DNA of 64,000 nt, taken from VGBO01 sp964453335 (GTDB lineage: Bacteria; Actinomycetota; Acidimicrobiia; Acidimicrobiales; CAIXPF01). The notes under the pieces are model-generated. The model was given only the letters and a program-made list of their open reading frames with translations, did no database searches and was not told where the DNA came from. Positions within the stretch are counted from its first letter, which is position 1. Each line of letters begins with the position of its first letter. A program made the translations under genes and the position numbers. This document shows, in pieces, positions 51,963 to 60,679 of the stretch. The DNA lies in contig CAYVOK010000001.1 of assembly GCA_964453335.1 (NCBI GenBank), positions 1 to 64,000 of the forward strand, in the 5' to 3' direction.

Positions 51963-54056
51963 TCACATCTTAGATGTCTTTTGCAGATACTTACGCATCC
52001 TATTGCAAAGGACTGGCAAGCTACCAGCAATATCATCTATGACTGTAAAGTTACCTTCTCCAAATATCTCGTTGCCAGTAGCGTCATCGAAAGCATTAAG
52101 GATACCAATCCCATATACTTTGATCCCTTTCTGTCGCAACTTCTGAATAACCTTAGCAGTATGCTGCTTAGGAGTCATTCCATCTGGTGCATGAGTAGGG
52201 CCACCATCACAGATAACAAACATAAACTTGTTATCAAACTCACCATACTGAGTGATAACCTTATCACCAATCGCACCCAAATGGTATCCCATTGCAGTAC
52301 CACCATCTTCCTTTGCATGAATCAACGCCTTAGTCTTATCGTATAACTTATCCTTATAGACCCAAGTGCGAATCTCATGCGTTTCAAAGCCATAGATAGA
52401 AACTTCTGTAGCTTTAAGATACTTCAATGCTTCGGAGAAAAGAATACATAGCTTTGATGCTTCAGTAATCCTTCCACCACCCATGCTACCAGACTGGTCA
52501 ATGACCAGAGTAACATGATAGCTTTTCTCACCAATTATATCTTTGCGCTCAAAGATACGCTCACATTCTCCAAAGTGAATCTTATAGAGAGCGTGTTCAT
52601 CAATATCGCCATCAGTCAAACCATAACTGAAGACATTAGGATGATTGTTATGGAACATCAATCCATTTTTGATACTGTCGATAGCTTTACGATTGCTACG
52701 GACATAGTTATCATATTCGTTGATCTGCTCCTTATTGACTGGAGGAATCATCATCTTATAGTTGACATCGTTTAGAATCTCCATCTGATTCAATTCGCTA
52801 GTCAACTTATCTTCCAACTCCTTCAGTCTTTCTTTCATCTTCTTATTGTGGTCAAGAATACCAGAGACAATATCACCTTCAATCTCTTTGTGATTGTTGT
52901 AGCTATTGTCACCAGTAAAATCTCGCTTCAACTCAGAAGGCATATCCTTAATCTCTTTCTTGCCAGAAAGAGATGGATCGCCAGCACCATCAGAAGGTTT
53001 GGATGGCATAGTCATACCAGAAGCATCAAACCTAGCATTCAATTCCATCGTATTCAGATTGAGAATATCACGAATATTCTCATAGATACGAACTGCTTTC
53101 TGGAACCTAAAAGCAGGTTCACAATCAATATCCATCATATCGTTGAAATCTTTATCAGCAAGCAGCATCTTCTTAACAATCTCATCATCGAACATACTGT
53201 AATCAATCTTATCTGGTGCAAGACGATTGTAGCACAGACATTCAATAAGGTCATCAAGCAAGATAACTTCTTGACGAAAACGATTGAGAACAACATCCTT
53301 ACGCACACCAAACACAGTCATCTGCTGCGTAATATAGCTCATAAAACCAGGCCACTTACTAAACACTTCACCAGCAGCAGTAGACTGAATATCTGACATA
53401 AAGATATTGCGAGTAGCCCAAGACTGACTCTCTTTGTACTGAGTGTTAGCATCAGCATGAATGCCCTTCTTCATAAAGGCACAAAGCATAGCTTGACCAT
53501 TCAGACCATCAAGAGATTCGTAGTAAGGCTCACCAGTCTTAACTTTGTCTTCATTCTCTAACATAACATTAGGAGAAACAAACAAAGTGTTAGACATTAG
53601 ATCATTTACTACCATGCCATTAGAATACTTAACATGAAGAACTTCTTCATTACCAGTATTAGAGTTACTGGTAAGGTTGATAGTCTTGTTAAGCTCCTTC
53701 AGCACTTCATGCAATTGCTCTTGCACGATAGCTTCAGTATCAGCCTTCTTCTTATAAGAACCACCATAGCCATAGCCATAGTTGTCATAATATCCACCAT
53801 AGCTAGAACTACGCAGATACTCTGAAGTAGACTTCATCGGAGTGAAGGAAGTGTACCAGCTAGTGCGCTGGCCAAACTGGCCTTCATGCCAGTTGTTCAG
53901 ATCATAAGACTTAGGAGTCTTATTTTGGTTTTGGGGAAGATAGGGATGGTCAAGAGGAATGCTAGACGCATCAAACTTAGAGGGGCCACGCAGTTCCTGC
54001 TCCAACTCCAAATCGTCATCGTCCATTCCAAACAGGTCACCTTGATTGTTGCTCAT
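51963..54056 (-). CDS. VWA-domain (CobT-like) protein
   Basis: 697 residues. C-terminal von Willebrand A domain with intact MIDAS: DQSGSMG (about 500), the GGTAMG threonine and FVICDGGPTHAP. N-terminal 480 residues are helical, with a Gly/Tyr-rich stretch near 78-95. Together with the AAA ATPase upstream it forms a MoxR/VWA (CobS/CobT-like) pair, as known in large phages; such pairs act as metal-insertion or protein-remodelling chaperones. The substrate is unknown. Confidence 0.88.
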   Translation of the reverse strand: MSNNQGDLFGMDDDDLELEQELRGPSKFDASSIPLDHPYLPQNQNKTPKSYDLNNWHEGQFGQRTSWYTSFTPMKSTSEYLRSSSYGGYYDNYGYGYGGSYKKKADTEAIVQEQLHEVLKELNKTINLTSNSNTGNEEVLHVKYSNGMVVNDLMSNTLFVSPNVMLENEDKVKTGEPYYESLDGLNGQAMLCAFMKKGIHADANTQYKESQSWATRNIFMSDIQSTAAGEVFSKWPGFMSYITQQMTVFGVRKDVVLNRFRQEVILLDDLIECLCYNRLAPDKIDYSMFDDEIVKKMLLADKDFNDMMDIDCEPAFRFQKAVRIYENIRDILNLNTMELNARFDASGMTMPSKPSDGAGDPSLSGKKEIKDMPSELKRDFTGDNSYNNHKEIEGDIVSGILDHNKKMKERLKELEDKLTSELNQMEILNDVNYKMMIPPVNKEQINEYDNYVRSNRKAIDSIKNGLMFHNNHPNVFSYGLTDGDIDEHALYKIHFGECERIFERKDIIGEKSYHVTLVIDQSGSMGGGRITEASKLCILFSEALKYLKATEVSIYGFETHEIRTWVYKDKLYDKTKALIHAKEDGGTAMGYHLGAIGDKVITQYGEFDNKFMFVICDGGPTHAPDGMTPKQHTAKVIQKLRQKGIKVYGIGILNAFDDATGNEIFGEGNFTVIDDIAGSLPVLCNRMRKYLQKTSKM

Positions 54057-54090
54057 TTTCTTGTCCCTCCGTTAGGTTATCTTACCACCA

Positions 54091-54123
54091 CACACACTAG
54101 AGATAATCTATTTTTTATCGCAG
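54091..54123 (-). promoter_or_regulatory. CTGCGATAA-type promoter
   Basis: -10-like CTAGTGTGTG; reads into 51963-54056. Confidence 0.76.
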
Positions 54124-54138
54124 GGCAGTTTTCCCAAA

Positions 54139-54178
54139 CGAAAAACCCCCTACCCATAAGTTATATGGGTAGGGGGAT
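54139..54178 (-). terminator. Intrinsic terminator
   Basis: CCCCCTACCCATA/TATGGGTAGGGGG stem with five Ts on the minus strand; ends the AAA ATPase gene. Confidence 0.9.
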
Positions 54179-54197
54179 GAAAAAACAACCAAAATCC

Positions 54198-55301
54198 TTA
54201 CAGTTGCCCAAACTTACCAGTCAACAGCGTCTTCAGATTATGACGCTCGCTAGTAGTACCACCACTTGCGCTGAAGTGATTAAGCAGAGTATAAACCATT
54301 GTCTTAGGCCCACCAATCACAAAAGCAGCAGCAGCTTCCTCCAGCATACGAGTAGAGATAGGCTTGCTGAAGCTATCACCACTATCCATAAGTGCTTTCT
54401 TACGCACTTGATCGGCAACTTCGACTAGCTTCAGCGAGTTTACCTTATCAAGACCAGTACGATTGTGAAGCACAAGTGTCTCATCCTCTAGCGAGAGGAA
54501 CTTACACTCATGCACCAAACCAGTACGATCAGCAAAGGCTTCATCAAGCTGAGTAGTACCAGTAAACTGATTACCCTCGTTCATTGCTGCCCAAAAGGTA
54601 ACACCTTCTGCTACAGTCAGAGTACGATTGGCCTCCTCAAGATAGCTAGACCTACGATGGTCAAGCAGAGGATAGAGAGTGTTAAGAGTGTGCATAGGAC
54701 AACGATTAGTTTCGTCCAGCACTATAACAGCATTAGGAGTCTCTAGCATCTTCACAAAGAGACTCTCATGCCAGACAAGATTCTTATCTTGATCCAGCTT
54801 GCGATAGCCGAACCAATCTCTTGGTTCACGCACATTCGCACAGTTGACCACCATCAACGGCAAGTTATACTTTGCAGCATACTGACTGGCAAAGCTAGTC
54901 TTACCACAACCTGCTGGCCCAACCAGACGCACATTCACATTCTTTGAATCGGACATCTTATGCACCAATTCAAAGAAGGAGATATTCTCGCCAGTCAGAA
55001 CATAGTGGGGATCAACAGAGGGAATCATCTCTGCTGTATCAGAATCATAATCATAATTCTGGCGGTCAGTTACGGAAGTTTGCGACGGCGACACAACCGC
55101 CACAGACCCACCAGTACCCACGCCAGCCCCATTGCTGGTCTTCTTAAATCGACACTTAATTGCGTTGAAATACGCAGCGTCGAAGTTGAAGCCATTGCTG
55201 GCATAGTCTGGATGAGCTACTGCCTCTGCGAAGCGCAGATCAGGATTAGAAGCCAAAACAGTCTCAAGCCACACAGTAGAAGCAGATTTAGTACGAGCCA
55301 T
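54198..55301 (-). CDS. MoxR/CobS-like AAA+ ATPase
   Basis: 367 residues. Start MARTKSASTVW after AAGGAGGGCAC. Walker A GPAGCGKTSF, Walker B VIVLDETNR, sensor-1/arginine-finger region FWAAMNEGNQFTGTTQLDEAFADR typical of CobS/MoxR. N-terminal 70 residues are basic, with a small helical domain (LRFAEAVAHPDYAS). ATPase partner of the VWA protein encoded next. Own promoter and terminator. Confidence 0.93.
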   Translation of the reverse strand: MARTKSASTVWLETVLASNPDLRFAEAVAHPDYASNGFNFDAAYFNAIKCRFKKTSNGAGVGTGGSVAVVSPSQTSVTDRQNYDYDSDTAEMIPSVDPHYVLTGENISFFELVHKMSDSKNVNVRLVGPAGCGKTSFASQYAAKYNLPLMVVNCANVREPRDWFGYRKLDQDKNLVWHESLFVKMLETPNAVIVLDETNRCPMHTLNTLYPLLDHRRSSYLEEANRTLTVAEGVTFWAAMNEGNQFTGTTQLDEAFADRTGLVHECKFLSLEDETLVLHNRTGLDKVNSLKLVEVADQVRKKALMDSGDSFSKPISTRMLEEAAAAFVIGGPKTMVYTLLNHFSASGGTTSERHNLKTLLTGKFGQL

Positions 55302-55346
55302 GATTGTGCCCTCCTTCTCAAACGACTTAGTAACAAACACCACCGA

Positions 55347-55379
55347 CACACACTAGCAGACTGCGATTTTTTATCGCAG
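55347..55379 (-). promoter_or_regulatory. CTGCGATAA-type promoter with internal inverted box
   Basis: -10-like CTAGTGTGTG; CTGCGATAAAAAATCGCAG forms a perfect 7-bp inverted repeat. Reads into the AAA ATPase gene. Confidence 0.75.
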
Positions 55380-55414
55380 GGTTGTTTTACTCAGCAAGAC
55401 CACCTTGATGAGCA

Positions 55415-55447
55415 TGACTACTAACCAATAGTCATTTTTTATCGCAC
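55415..55447 (-). promoter_or_regulatory. GTGCGATAA-type promoter, distal
   Basis: Variant GTGCGATAA, -10-like TTAGTAGTCA; followed only by a 14-codon ORF ending in the next CTGCGATAA, so a second promoter for the AAA ATPase. Its TAA is the stop codon of the 55439 gene. Confidence 0.6.
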
Positions 55448-56626
55448 CACTTTGGATTCATGTGAATCCTTTTGTTTTAGGTCTTTATCAAAACATCTAA
55501 ACGCTGGTATGTTAAATGTTTCAAATATAGTCATATCACCTGAATCTATCATTGATAAGTAATCATTATTGATAGATTCAACAACAGATTTCAAGAACCC
55601 ATCGGATGCACTATCCAAACCCCTATCAATAGCATATTGCAAACAATTAATAATATCAACACTCATCTTAGCGTATTGTGTTGCTTCTTCAGCAAATCGC
55701 TTCTTGCTTGAAGAATCACGATTGCTTCTGATATAAGATATATGATGGTAATACCTTCTAGAATACCAGCCATACTTATCCATTAGCCACTGAATCATGC
55801 TAAAGGTAAACTTTCTAGGCTTATACTTCAATATAAGCGTAGCCATACCATAGTGTTGCCTTTCAATACCTATATTGATACCATTGGTAATAGACTTATA
55901 CCCACTATCAAGCATAGGCACAAGATATTCCAAATTGTTTCTCTCGCAGCAAGTATCAAAGAATTTGCCACTAACTTCTTTATTCTTGCTATAAGCAACC
56001 ATCTTTGCTACTTCAGCAGCCAAAGAACTATCAAGAGCAAACAATCCTTCAATATTGTAACCATGCGTTACAGAGGTCAAACCAAAATCTAAAAAGTCTT
56101 TAGTATTTTGTAAACTAATCTTCCTCCTATTCCTTCCAGCATTATCAAGTATCTTAGCAAGATAAAATGGCTTACGAGACAAATGAGTCGGATTAGACAA
56201 ATCTAGCTTGCTAAAAAACAAAGATACCAGTCTGTTGTAAGTATAATTATCACCACAATAGTCAAGAGAAAGACAGAAATCAGCATGACTTGCAAACATA
56301 TCGGACAAGCCATACCCAATGCGGATATGGGGATCAACAGTAGATAGCCAACTATCCTCTACAGTAAGACTGCTATCCATCATTTTTTCTGTCAATGTTT
56401 GCAAAATCTTAACACGCTTTGATATATGATTCTTTTGCTGAATTGAGTATTCAGTATCTTGAACAAGGTTAGAATTAACATATTGAACAAACTTCTTACG
56501 AGAAGGAAGACTGAACATAGAAACATCAAAATCTGCAATAATCATATCAACAGCTTCAGCATACTCACCATTTTGGGCAAGCTCATTGAATTGATTGATA
56601 AATTTAAGTTTTTCAGCATGATCCAT
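55439..56626 (-). CDS. Helical-repeat protein (ankyrin/HEAT-like)
   Basis: 395 residues, all-helical, with segments such as GLFALDSSLAAEVAKMVAYS and YLVPMLDSGYKSITNGINIG reminiscent of degenerate ankyrin repeats. Related in style to 35705-36901 and 56686-57099. Stop codon lies in the downstream promoter. Function unknown. Confidence 0.74.
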   Translation of the reverse strand: MDHAEKLKFINQFNELAQNGEYAEAVDMIIADFDVSMFSLPSRKKFVQYVNSNLVQDTEYSIQQKNHISKRVKILQTLTEKMMDSSLTVEDSWLSTVDPHIRIGYGLSDMFASHADFCLSLDYCGDNYTYNRLVSLFFSKLDLSNPTHLSRKPFYLAKILDNAGRNRRKISLQNTKDFLDFGLTSVTHGYNIEGLFALDSSLAAEVAKMVAYSKNKEVSGKFFDTCCERNNLEYLVPMLDSGYKSITNGINIGIERQHYGMATLILKYKPRKFTFSMIQWLMDKYGWYSRRYYHHISYIRSNRDSSSKKRFAEEATQYAKMSVDIINCLQYAIDRGLDSASDGFLKSVVESINNDYLSMIDSGDMTIFETFNIPAFRCFDKDLKQKDSHESKVVR

Positions 56627-56650
56627 TGTGTGGCCCTCCTAGAGTAATGA

Positions 56651-56683
56651 TGACTACTAGTGATAAGTTATTTTTTATCGCAG
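56651..56683 (-). promoter_or_regulatory. CTGCGATAA-type promoter
   Basis: -10-like CTAGTAGTCA; reads into 55439-56626. Confidence 0.74.
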
Positions 56684-56685
56684 CC

Positions 56686-57099
56686 TCAGTTTTGCTGATT
56701 TTTCTCAGCTTGCCTTTTGGCCTTAATATCCAGCAGCTTCCCTGCTAGACCACCATTCTGCACAAGCAAACACTTATAGATTGCAGCATCTAAGTTATTA
56801 ACCTTGCCTTCTGCTGCAAGCCTCTCCGCTACTGCATCTAGACCTAATTCAATAGCGTAGATAAGCGTATTGTTATTACTAAGCTTGACATGCTGGAATG
56901 CCTGCTTCATCATCTCTGTATCAGACTTCACCTTACATAATGTAAAGACTTCATCTGCTATATCAGGAGATGATGATAAGCAATACTTAGCAATCTTCTT
57001 CCTATCTTCAGAAGAAAACTTATCTGGATTAGCCAATAGAAGCATCATTGCTTCCTTGAACTCATCATTTTTAAGATGCTCTAGTGCTTGCTCCAGCAT
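56686..57099 (-). CDS. Short helical-repeat protein
   Basis: 137 residues; N-terminus LEHLKNDEFKEAMMLLLANPD resembles the NGEYAEAVDMIIADFD of the 55439 protein. Contains ankyrin-like TLIYAIELGLDAVAERLAAEG. GGAGGGAC precedes the ATG. Own promoter. Confidence 0.74.
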   Translation of the reverse strand: MLEQALEHLKNDEFKEAMMLLLANPDKFSSEDRKKIAKYCLSSSPDIADEVFTLCKVKSDTEMMKQAFQHVKLSNNNTLIYAIELGLDAVAERLAAEGKVNNLDAAIYKCLLVQNGGLAGKLLDIKAKRQAEKNQQN

Positions 57100-57123
57100 T
57101 TTTGTCCCTCCATTGCCTTGTTA

Positions 57124-57156
57124 CAAACACTAGTACACGCCGATTTTTTATCGCAG
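57124..57156 (-). promoter_or_regulatory. CTGCGATAA-type promoter
   Basis: -10-like CTAGTGTTTG; reads into 56686-57099. Confidence 0.75.
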
Positions 57157-57160
57157 CCCA

Positions 57161-57754
57161 TTAAGTCTCCTGCTCTGGATGATAATCCTTAGCTTTATCA
57201 AATCCAAATGTCCAAGCTACAGCATCAGCACAAGTCTTGCAAGTAGGTGGAACACATAGATAGTAGTCTTTATAACTACCATCTGGCTCCTGTGTACTGT
57301 TAACAACCTTTACATAAGCTACAGGCTGATCAAAGATGCCAGATATAGTAAACAGAACTTGACCTTTGCTATCATCCCTATGAACAATCTTAGCCTTCTT
57401 ATGATTCATTACCTTTTCCATACCAATGCACTTCATGCCTACATATCGGCATTCTGCATTAGGATGGCCCAACACTTCTTCTACAGTCAAAGTGTCAGGC
57501 TTAGTATAAAAGTGTGGGGGAATCCTGATATTCTCAAAGTAATAATGAATAGTCCCATGCACATCAGCATCAAGACCATGCTTGCGCCCATTCTGATACC
57601 AGATCACTCTGGTAGGGGAAATCCACGCAGGGCCATCATCCCTATGGAGATTGCCCTCCTCGTTACGGAATTGCTTAATAGGGCCAAAGCCCATCTCATC
57701 CTTGAAATAACTAAGACGAGCCTTCCACTTTGCTAATTTATCATTACTTTGCAT
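57161..57754 (-). CDS. MORN-like plus DUF6745-like protein
   Basis: 197 residues. N-terminal EGNLHRDDGPAWISP and IWYQNGRKHGLDAD are MORN/toxin_YwqK-like repeats. C-terminal VKVVNSTQEPDGSYKDYYL, VPPTCKTCADAVAWTFG matches the end of DUF6745 proteins. GGAGGGAAGG precedes the ATG; a CCCGTATAAT box lies about 25 nt further up. Function unknown. Confidence 0.72.
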   Translation of the reverse strand: MQSNDKLAKWKARLSYFKDEMGFGPIKQFRNEEGNLHRDDGPAWISPTRVIWYQNGRKHGLDADVHGTIHYYFENIRIPPHFYTKPDTLTVEEVLGHPNAECRYVGMKCIGMEKVMNHKKAKIVHRDDSKGQVLFTISGIFDQPVAYVKVVNSTQEPDGSYKDYYLCVPPTCKTCADAVAWTFGFDKAKDYHPEQET

Positions 57755-57777
57755 GATTCCTTCCCTCCTGAAAATAA

Positions 57778-57786
57778 ATTATACGG
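57778..57786 (-). promoter_or_regulatory. CCCGTATAAT -10-like box
   Basis: GCCCGTATAATTTA upstream of 57161-57754, with no CTGCGATAA box nearby. Confidence 0.4.
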
Positions 57787-57800
57787 GCCAGCCACAAAAG

Positions 57801-58175
57801 TTAGCCTACCCCTCTAGTTTTTATAACCATAGGGGAACTATGAACCATCTCTGGCGGTAACTCTGACGCAACTACATCGTCTAGCCACCATGCCAATGTA
57901 CGCAATGTTTCCCTATGAGATTGCTTTAGTTTCGGATCTACATCTATAGCAAACCATAGTGCAATAATCCATTCATCAAGATCATCTTGAGTAGCTTTCC
58001 AGCCATTGATAGTCTCATTGTTGCTACACTTCTTTTCAAACCAGTCACAACTTCTAGCCAGAAGTTCTGCTTGTTCTTTGAGAATAGTTAAATCATTCTC
58101 CAACATATATTGCATAGAACCCTTAATCATATACATCTCATGCAGGTGCATGCAGATATGGAAACCCTGCTTCAT
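57801..58175 (-). CDS. Hypothetical helical protein
   Basis: 124 residues, MKQGFHICMHLHEMYM..., helical with LRTLAWWLDDVVASELPPEM. AAGGGGGTGATG precedes the ATG. Own promoter. Confidence 0.7.
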   Translation of the reverse strand: MKQGFHICMHLHEMYMIKGSMQYMLENDLTILKEQAELLARSCDWFEKKCSNNETINGWKATQDDLDEWIIALWFAIDVDPKLKQSHRETLRTLAWWLDDVVASELPPEMVHSSPMVIKTRGVG

Positions 58176-58199
58176 ATCATCACCCCCTTTCTTACCTTT

Positions 58200-58232
58200 T
58201 GAATACTAGAACGCCCCAAAATTTTATCGCAG
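58200..58232 (-). promoter_or_regulatory. CTGCGATAA-type promoter
   Basis: -10-like CTAGTATTCA; reads into 57801-58175. Confidence 0.75.
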
Positions 58233-59033
58233 TCACTCGCCCTCCTCCTCCTCTTCATCATCTTCATCTTCATCTTCATCTTCATCTTCATCATCTTCAT
58301 CATCTTCATCATCCCAATCATCTTCATCCTCATCTTCATCCTCATCTTCATCCTCATCTTCATCATCAAAGTCATCCTCATCTTCATCTTCATAATCCTC
58401 CTCATCCTCATCCTCATCACATTCACATTCCGATTCAATGCACCCACACCCATCACATTTATCACATTCACATTCAACACATTCACAGTAAGAACAACAT
58501 TCACAAGGACTACACCCGCAATCGCCACAACATTCGCAATCAACACAACCACAATTTTCACAAGAAGGTGCTTCTTCAACTTCTACGCTATATTCAATAT
58601 TTTCACCAAAATTCTCTACCTCTATATTCAAGCAAATTTGAGGATCATCATAACCAGAAATTTCTTCTTCTACATCATCATTATTATAACAATAATCATG
58701 TATAAGACTAATACAACAAGCTGTTAAAAACTTAAGATCCCTACTCATACTCTTATAAGAATCTATATCAACAAGATTAAAGCCGCAAAGAGACATATTC
58801 TGTAAATATTCTTTTAGTTCATCCATATTAAAAAAAGAAGATAACTTATCCAACTGTTTCATAATAATTTCATCATCCTTAAATTCACCTACATAGGAAT
58901 ACATTTCATGCTTATCATCCCAGGACTTTCTCCATATATTAACATCAACACATGGGTTCAACTTAATTTCAATCTTATTCTTTCCTTTGAAAGTTTTGAA
59001 TATAGCAGGTAATACCTCTTCCAATTCAATCAT
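58233..59033 (-). CDS. Protein with Cys-rich and poly-acidic C-terminus
   Basis: 266 residues. Start MIELEEVLPAIFK after AGGAGGTGTAGC. Residues 1-150 are a folded alpha/beta domain; about 160-215 repeat C-G-x-C-E-C and C-x-x-C units (more than 20 Cys, probable zinc cluster); the last 60 are almost only Asp and Glu. The acidic run is a simple GATGA(A/T) repeat tract and may vary in length. Confidence 0.75.
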   Translation of the reverse strand: MIELEEVLPAIFKTFKGKNKIEIKLNPCVDVNIWRKSWDDKHEMYSYVGEFKDDEIIMKQLDKLSSFFNMDELKEYLQNMSLCGFNLVDIDSYKSMSRDLKFLTACCISLIHDYCYNNDDVEEEISGYDDPQICLNIEVENFGENIEYSVEVEEAPSCENCGCVDCECCGDCGCSPCECCSYCECVECECDKCDGCGCIESECECDEDEDEEDYEDEDEDDFDDEDEDEDEDEDEDEDDWDDEDDEDDEDEDEDEDEDDEEEEEGE

Positions 59034-59043
59034 GCTACACCTC

Positions 59044-59253
59044 CTAACTTCCAAAGAAACCTTCGTTATAATCATCTCCCAAATAACGATTATGCCTCAT
59101 GTTTAGATGAAAATGCTTACAGTTATTATCAGAGAAGTTCCACTCCTCCCCACGCCAATCCCAGACCATGCGCCATCCCTCTAGCTCACAATCTGACGGC
59201 ACACTAGGGATGGAAGAATCCACCCCTATATGAATACGATAAATGTGCCTCAT
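59044..59253 (-). CDS. Small W/N/R-rich protein coupled to 59253
   Basis: 69 residues, MRHIYRIHIGVDSSIP..., with MVWDWRGEEWNFSDNNC and HNRYLGDDYN. The start overlaps the upstream stop (ATGTGATG). Same style as other W/S/N/R small proteins. Confidence 0.62.
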   Translation of the reverse strand: MRHIYRIHIGVDSSIPSVPSDCELEGWRMVWDWRGEEWNFSDNNCKHFHLNMRHNRYLGDDYNEGFFGS

Positions 59254-59477
59254 CACATCAGACCGGCAGATACAATGTCAGCACACTTAGCCCGCCACTT
59301 AATTTTGAAAAGCTGGTGGCGTCTGCCATCCCAGAAACCCCTAACCCACACATTAGACAACTTCTTGTAATTCTTCACCCAGTCCAGCTTTACACCTTCC
59401 CTGTTCAAAGGCTCAGGCAGATCTGCCCCCTCCCACAATTGATGGGCAACCATCTCACGCTCCAAGTCAAGTTCCAT
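59253..59477 (-). CDS. Hypothetical small protein
   Basis: 74 residues, MELDLEREMVAHQLW..., with VRGFWDGRRHQLFKIKWR. AAAGGAGGTGG precedes the ATG. Own promoter. Confidence 0.68.
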   Translation of the reverse strand: MELDLEREMVAHQLWEGADLPEPLNREGVKLDWVKNYKKLSNVWVRGFWDGRRHQLFKIKWRAKCADIVSAGLM

Positions 59478-59498
59478 ACCCCACCTCCTTTCGGTTTA

Positions 59499-59531
59499 CA
59501 CCGACTAGGCATAACCTATTTTTTATCTCAG
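59499..59531 (-). promoter_or_regulatory. CTGAGATAA-type promoter
   Basis: Variant CTGAGATAA, -10-like CTAGTCGGTG; reads into 59253-59477 and 59044-59253. Confidence 0.7.
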
Positions 59532-59896
59532 GCCTCTTTTTCAAACTCTATCTTTAAGCTAGGAGTCTTCCCCCTCAAATGAACATAACCTAAACTCTGA
59601 TAAAAGAACCTCTCCATCTCGTCTGGCTTATACACATCTAATACAGACAACACTAACTTAATAGCTTTATCTAACAACTTGACATCATCAGTAGCAAATA
59701 AGTATGTGTCTGTCTGATGCTTTATTACCCAAGCCCTATTCTCTTTCTTAGATATAACCATCTTCAATACAGGATTATCCTGAACGCCAGTATCATCCTT
59801 AATAGGATTATACTTGCCAGACAATCCCCGGCCCTCATAAATGAGCATTACAGCCCACTTCTTGCTCGATACAGTCAAAGGCTCAAAGTGCATCAT
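59528..59896 (-). CDS. Hypothetical protein
   Basis: 122 residues, MMHFEPLTVSSKKWAV.... Alpha/beta. TAATG overlap with the stop of 59896-60609; the second ATG is equally possible. Function unknown. Confidence 0.7.
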   Translation of the reverse strand: MMHFEPLTVSSKKWAVMLIYEGRGLSGKYNPIKDDTGVQDNPVLKMVISKKENRAWVIKHQTDTYLFATDDVKLLDKAIKLVLSVLDVYKPDEMERFFYQSLGYVHLRGKTPSLKIEFEKEA

Positions 59897-60609
59897 TAGC
59901 CCCCTCTACTGCCACGATACGAGCCTTCTTTATGACTAATAATCTCTCCACCCTTAAACTTAGTCACACCCTTAAATCCACAACCACCTTCAAAGTAAGC
60001 TATCTTTATACTCAAATCTGGATACATCTCTGATAACTTTTGAAACACACCAATAGGAGGTGACCAAGCTGTATCAAATGATGCAAGAAACTTTTTCTTG
60101 TTCCTATTGCTCTTATATGCCTCAATATGAATGCCTATATCTGATTGACTTACATCCCACTTAGTATTCCAATTGTTAATTCTCCAAGTATACCAACTAG
60201 CAAACCCATAAGTCTCTATATTGTTTACCATTTGAACAAAACTTTTAGCATACTCCATAATCTTTTCTTCATCTTCCATTGAAGAATGTGCAAGTACAAA
60301 AGAGTTCATCCAGTCAATATACCTGCTGTCATCTAAAAACTCTTTCACAGCATCTGACAGAACACACTCCCTACCTAAATATGAAACTTCCTTTTCATCA
60401 GTATAAGGATCATTGCTCTTATACTTTATTGCTAATGTCTCTGAACTCATCAAAATAGTTTCACTTTTCAATCCTTCTGGAGTAGGATGAATCTTTTCAA
60501 AACTAAATATAATATTTCCTTCTGTATCCCTATCAAACAAAGTTAGCATATTATCAATGTGAGAAGTCTTGCCAGTAATAGTAACATCATTAGCACACCA
60601 GTTAGGCAT
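59896..60609 (-). CDS. YubB / DUF1281-like ferredoxin-fold protein
   Basis: 237 residues. MPNWCANDVTITGKTSHIDNML is the signature start of the YubB/Api92-like phage and plasmid family; later YGFASWYTWRINNWNTKWDV and ASFDTAWSPPIGVFQKLSEMYP fit its ferredoxin-like domain. Function of the family is unknown. GGAGGTGCG precedes the ATG. Own promoter. Confidence 0.85.
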   Translation of the reverse strand: MPNWCANDVTITGKTSHIDNMLTLFDRDTEGNIIFSFEKIHPTPEGLKSETILMSSETLAIKYKSNDPYTDEKEVSYLGRECVLSDAVKEFLDDSRYIDWMNSFVLAHSSMEDEEKIMEYAKSFVQMVNNIETYGFASWYTWRINNWNTKWDVSQSDIGIHIEAYKSNRNKKKFLASFDTAWSPPIGVFQKLSEMYPDLSIKIAYFEGGCGFKGVTKFKGGEIISHKEGSYRGSRGG

Positions 60610-60631
60610 AACGCACCTCCTTTCGGGTTTT

Positions 60632-60664
60632 CTCCCACTAGCCCCTTGCTAATTTTTATCGCAG
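60632..60664 (-). promoter_or_regulatory. CTGCGATAA-type promoter
   Basis: -10-like CTAGTGGGAG; reads into 59896-60609; interleaved with the plus-strand promoter of RNA copy 5. Confidence 0.74.
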
Positions 60665-60674
60665 TCCGTATAAT
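60646..60674 (+). promoter_or_regulatory. Sigma70-like promoter of structured RNA copy 5
   Basis: TTGCTA, 17-bp spacer, TATAAT; the spacer contains the divergent CTGCGATAA box. Confidence 0.6.
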
Positions 60675-60679
60675 TGCCG

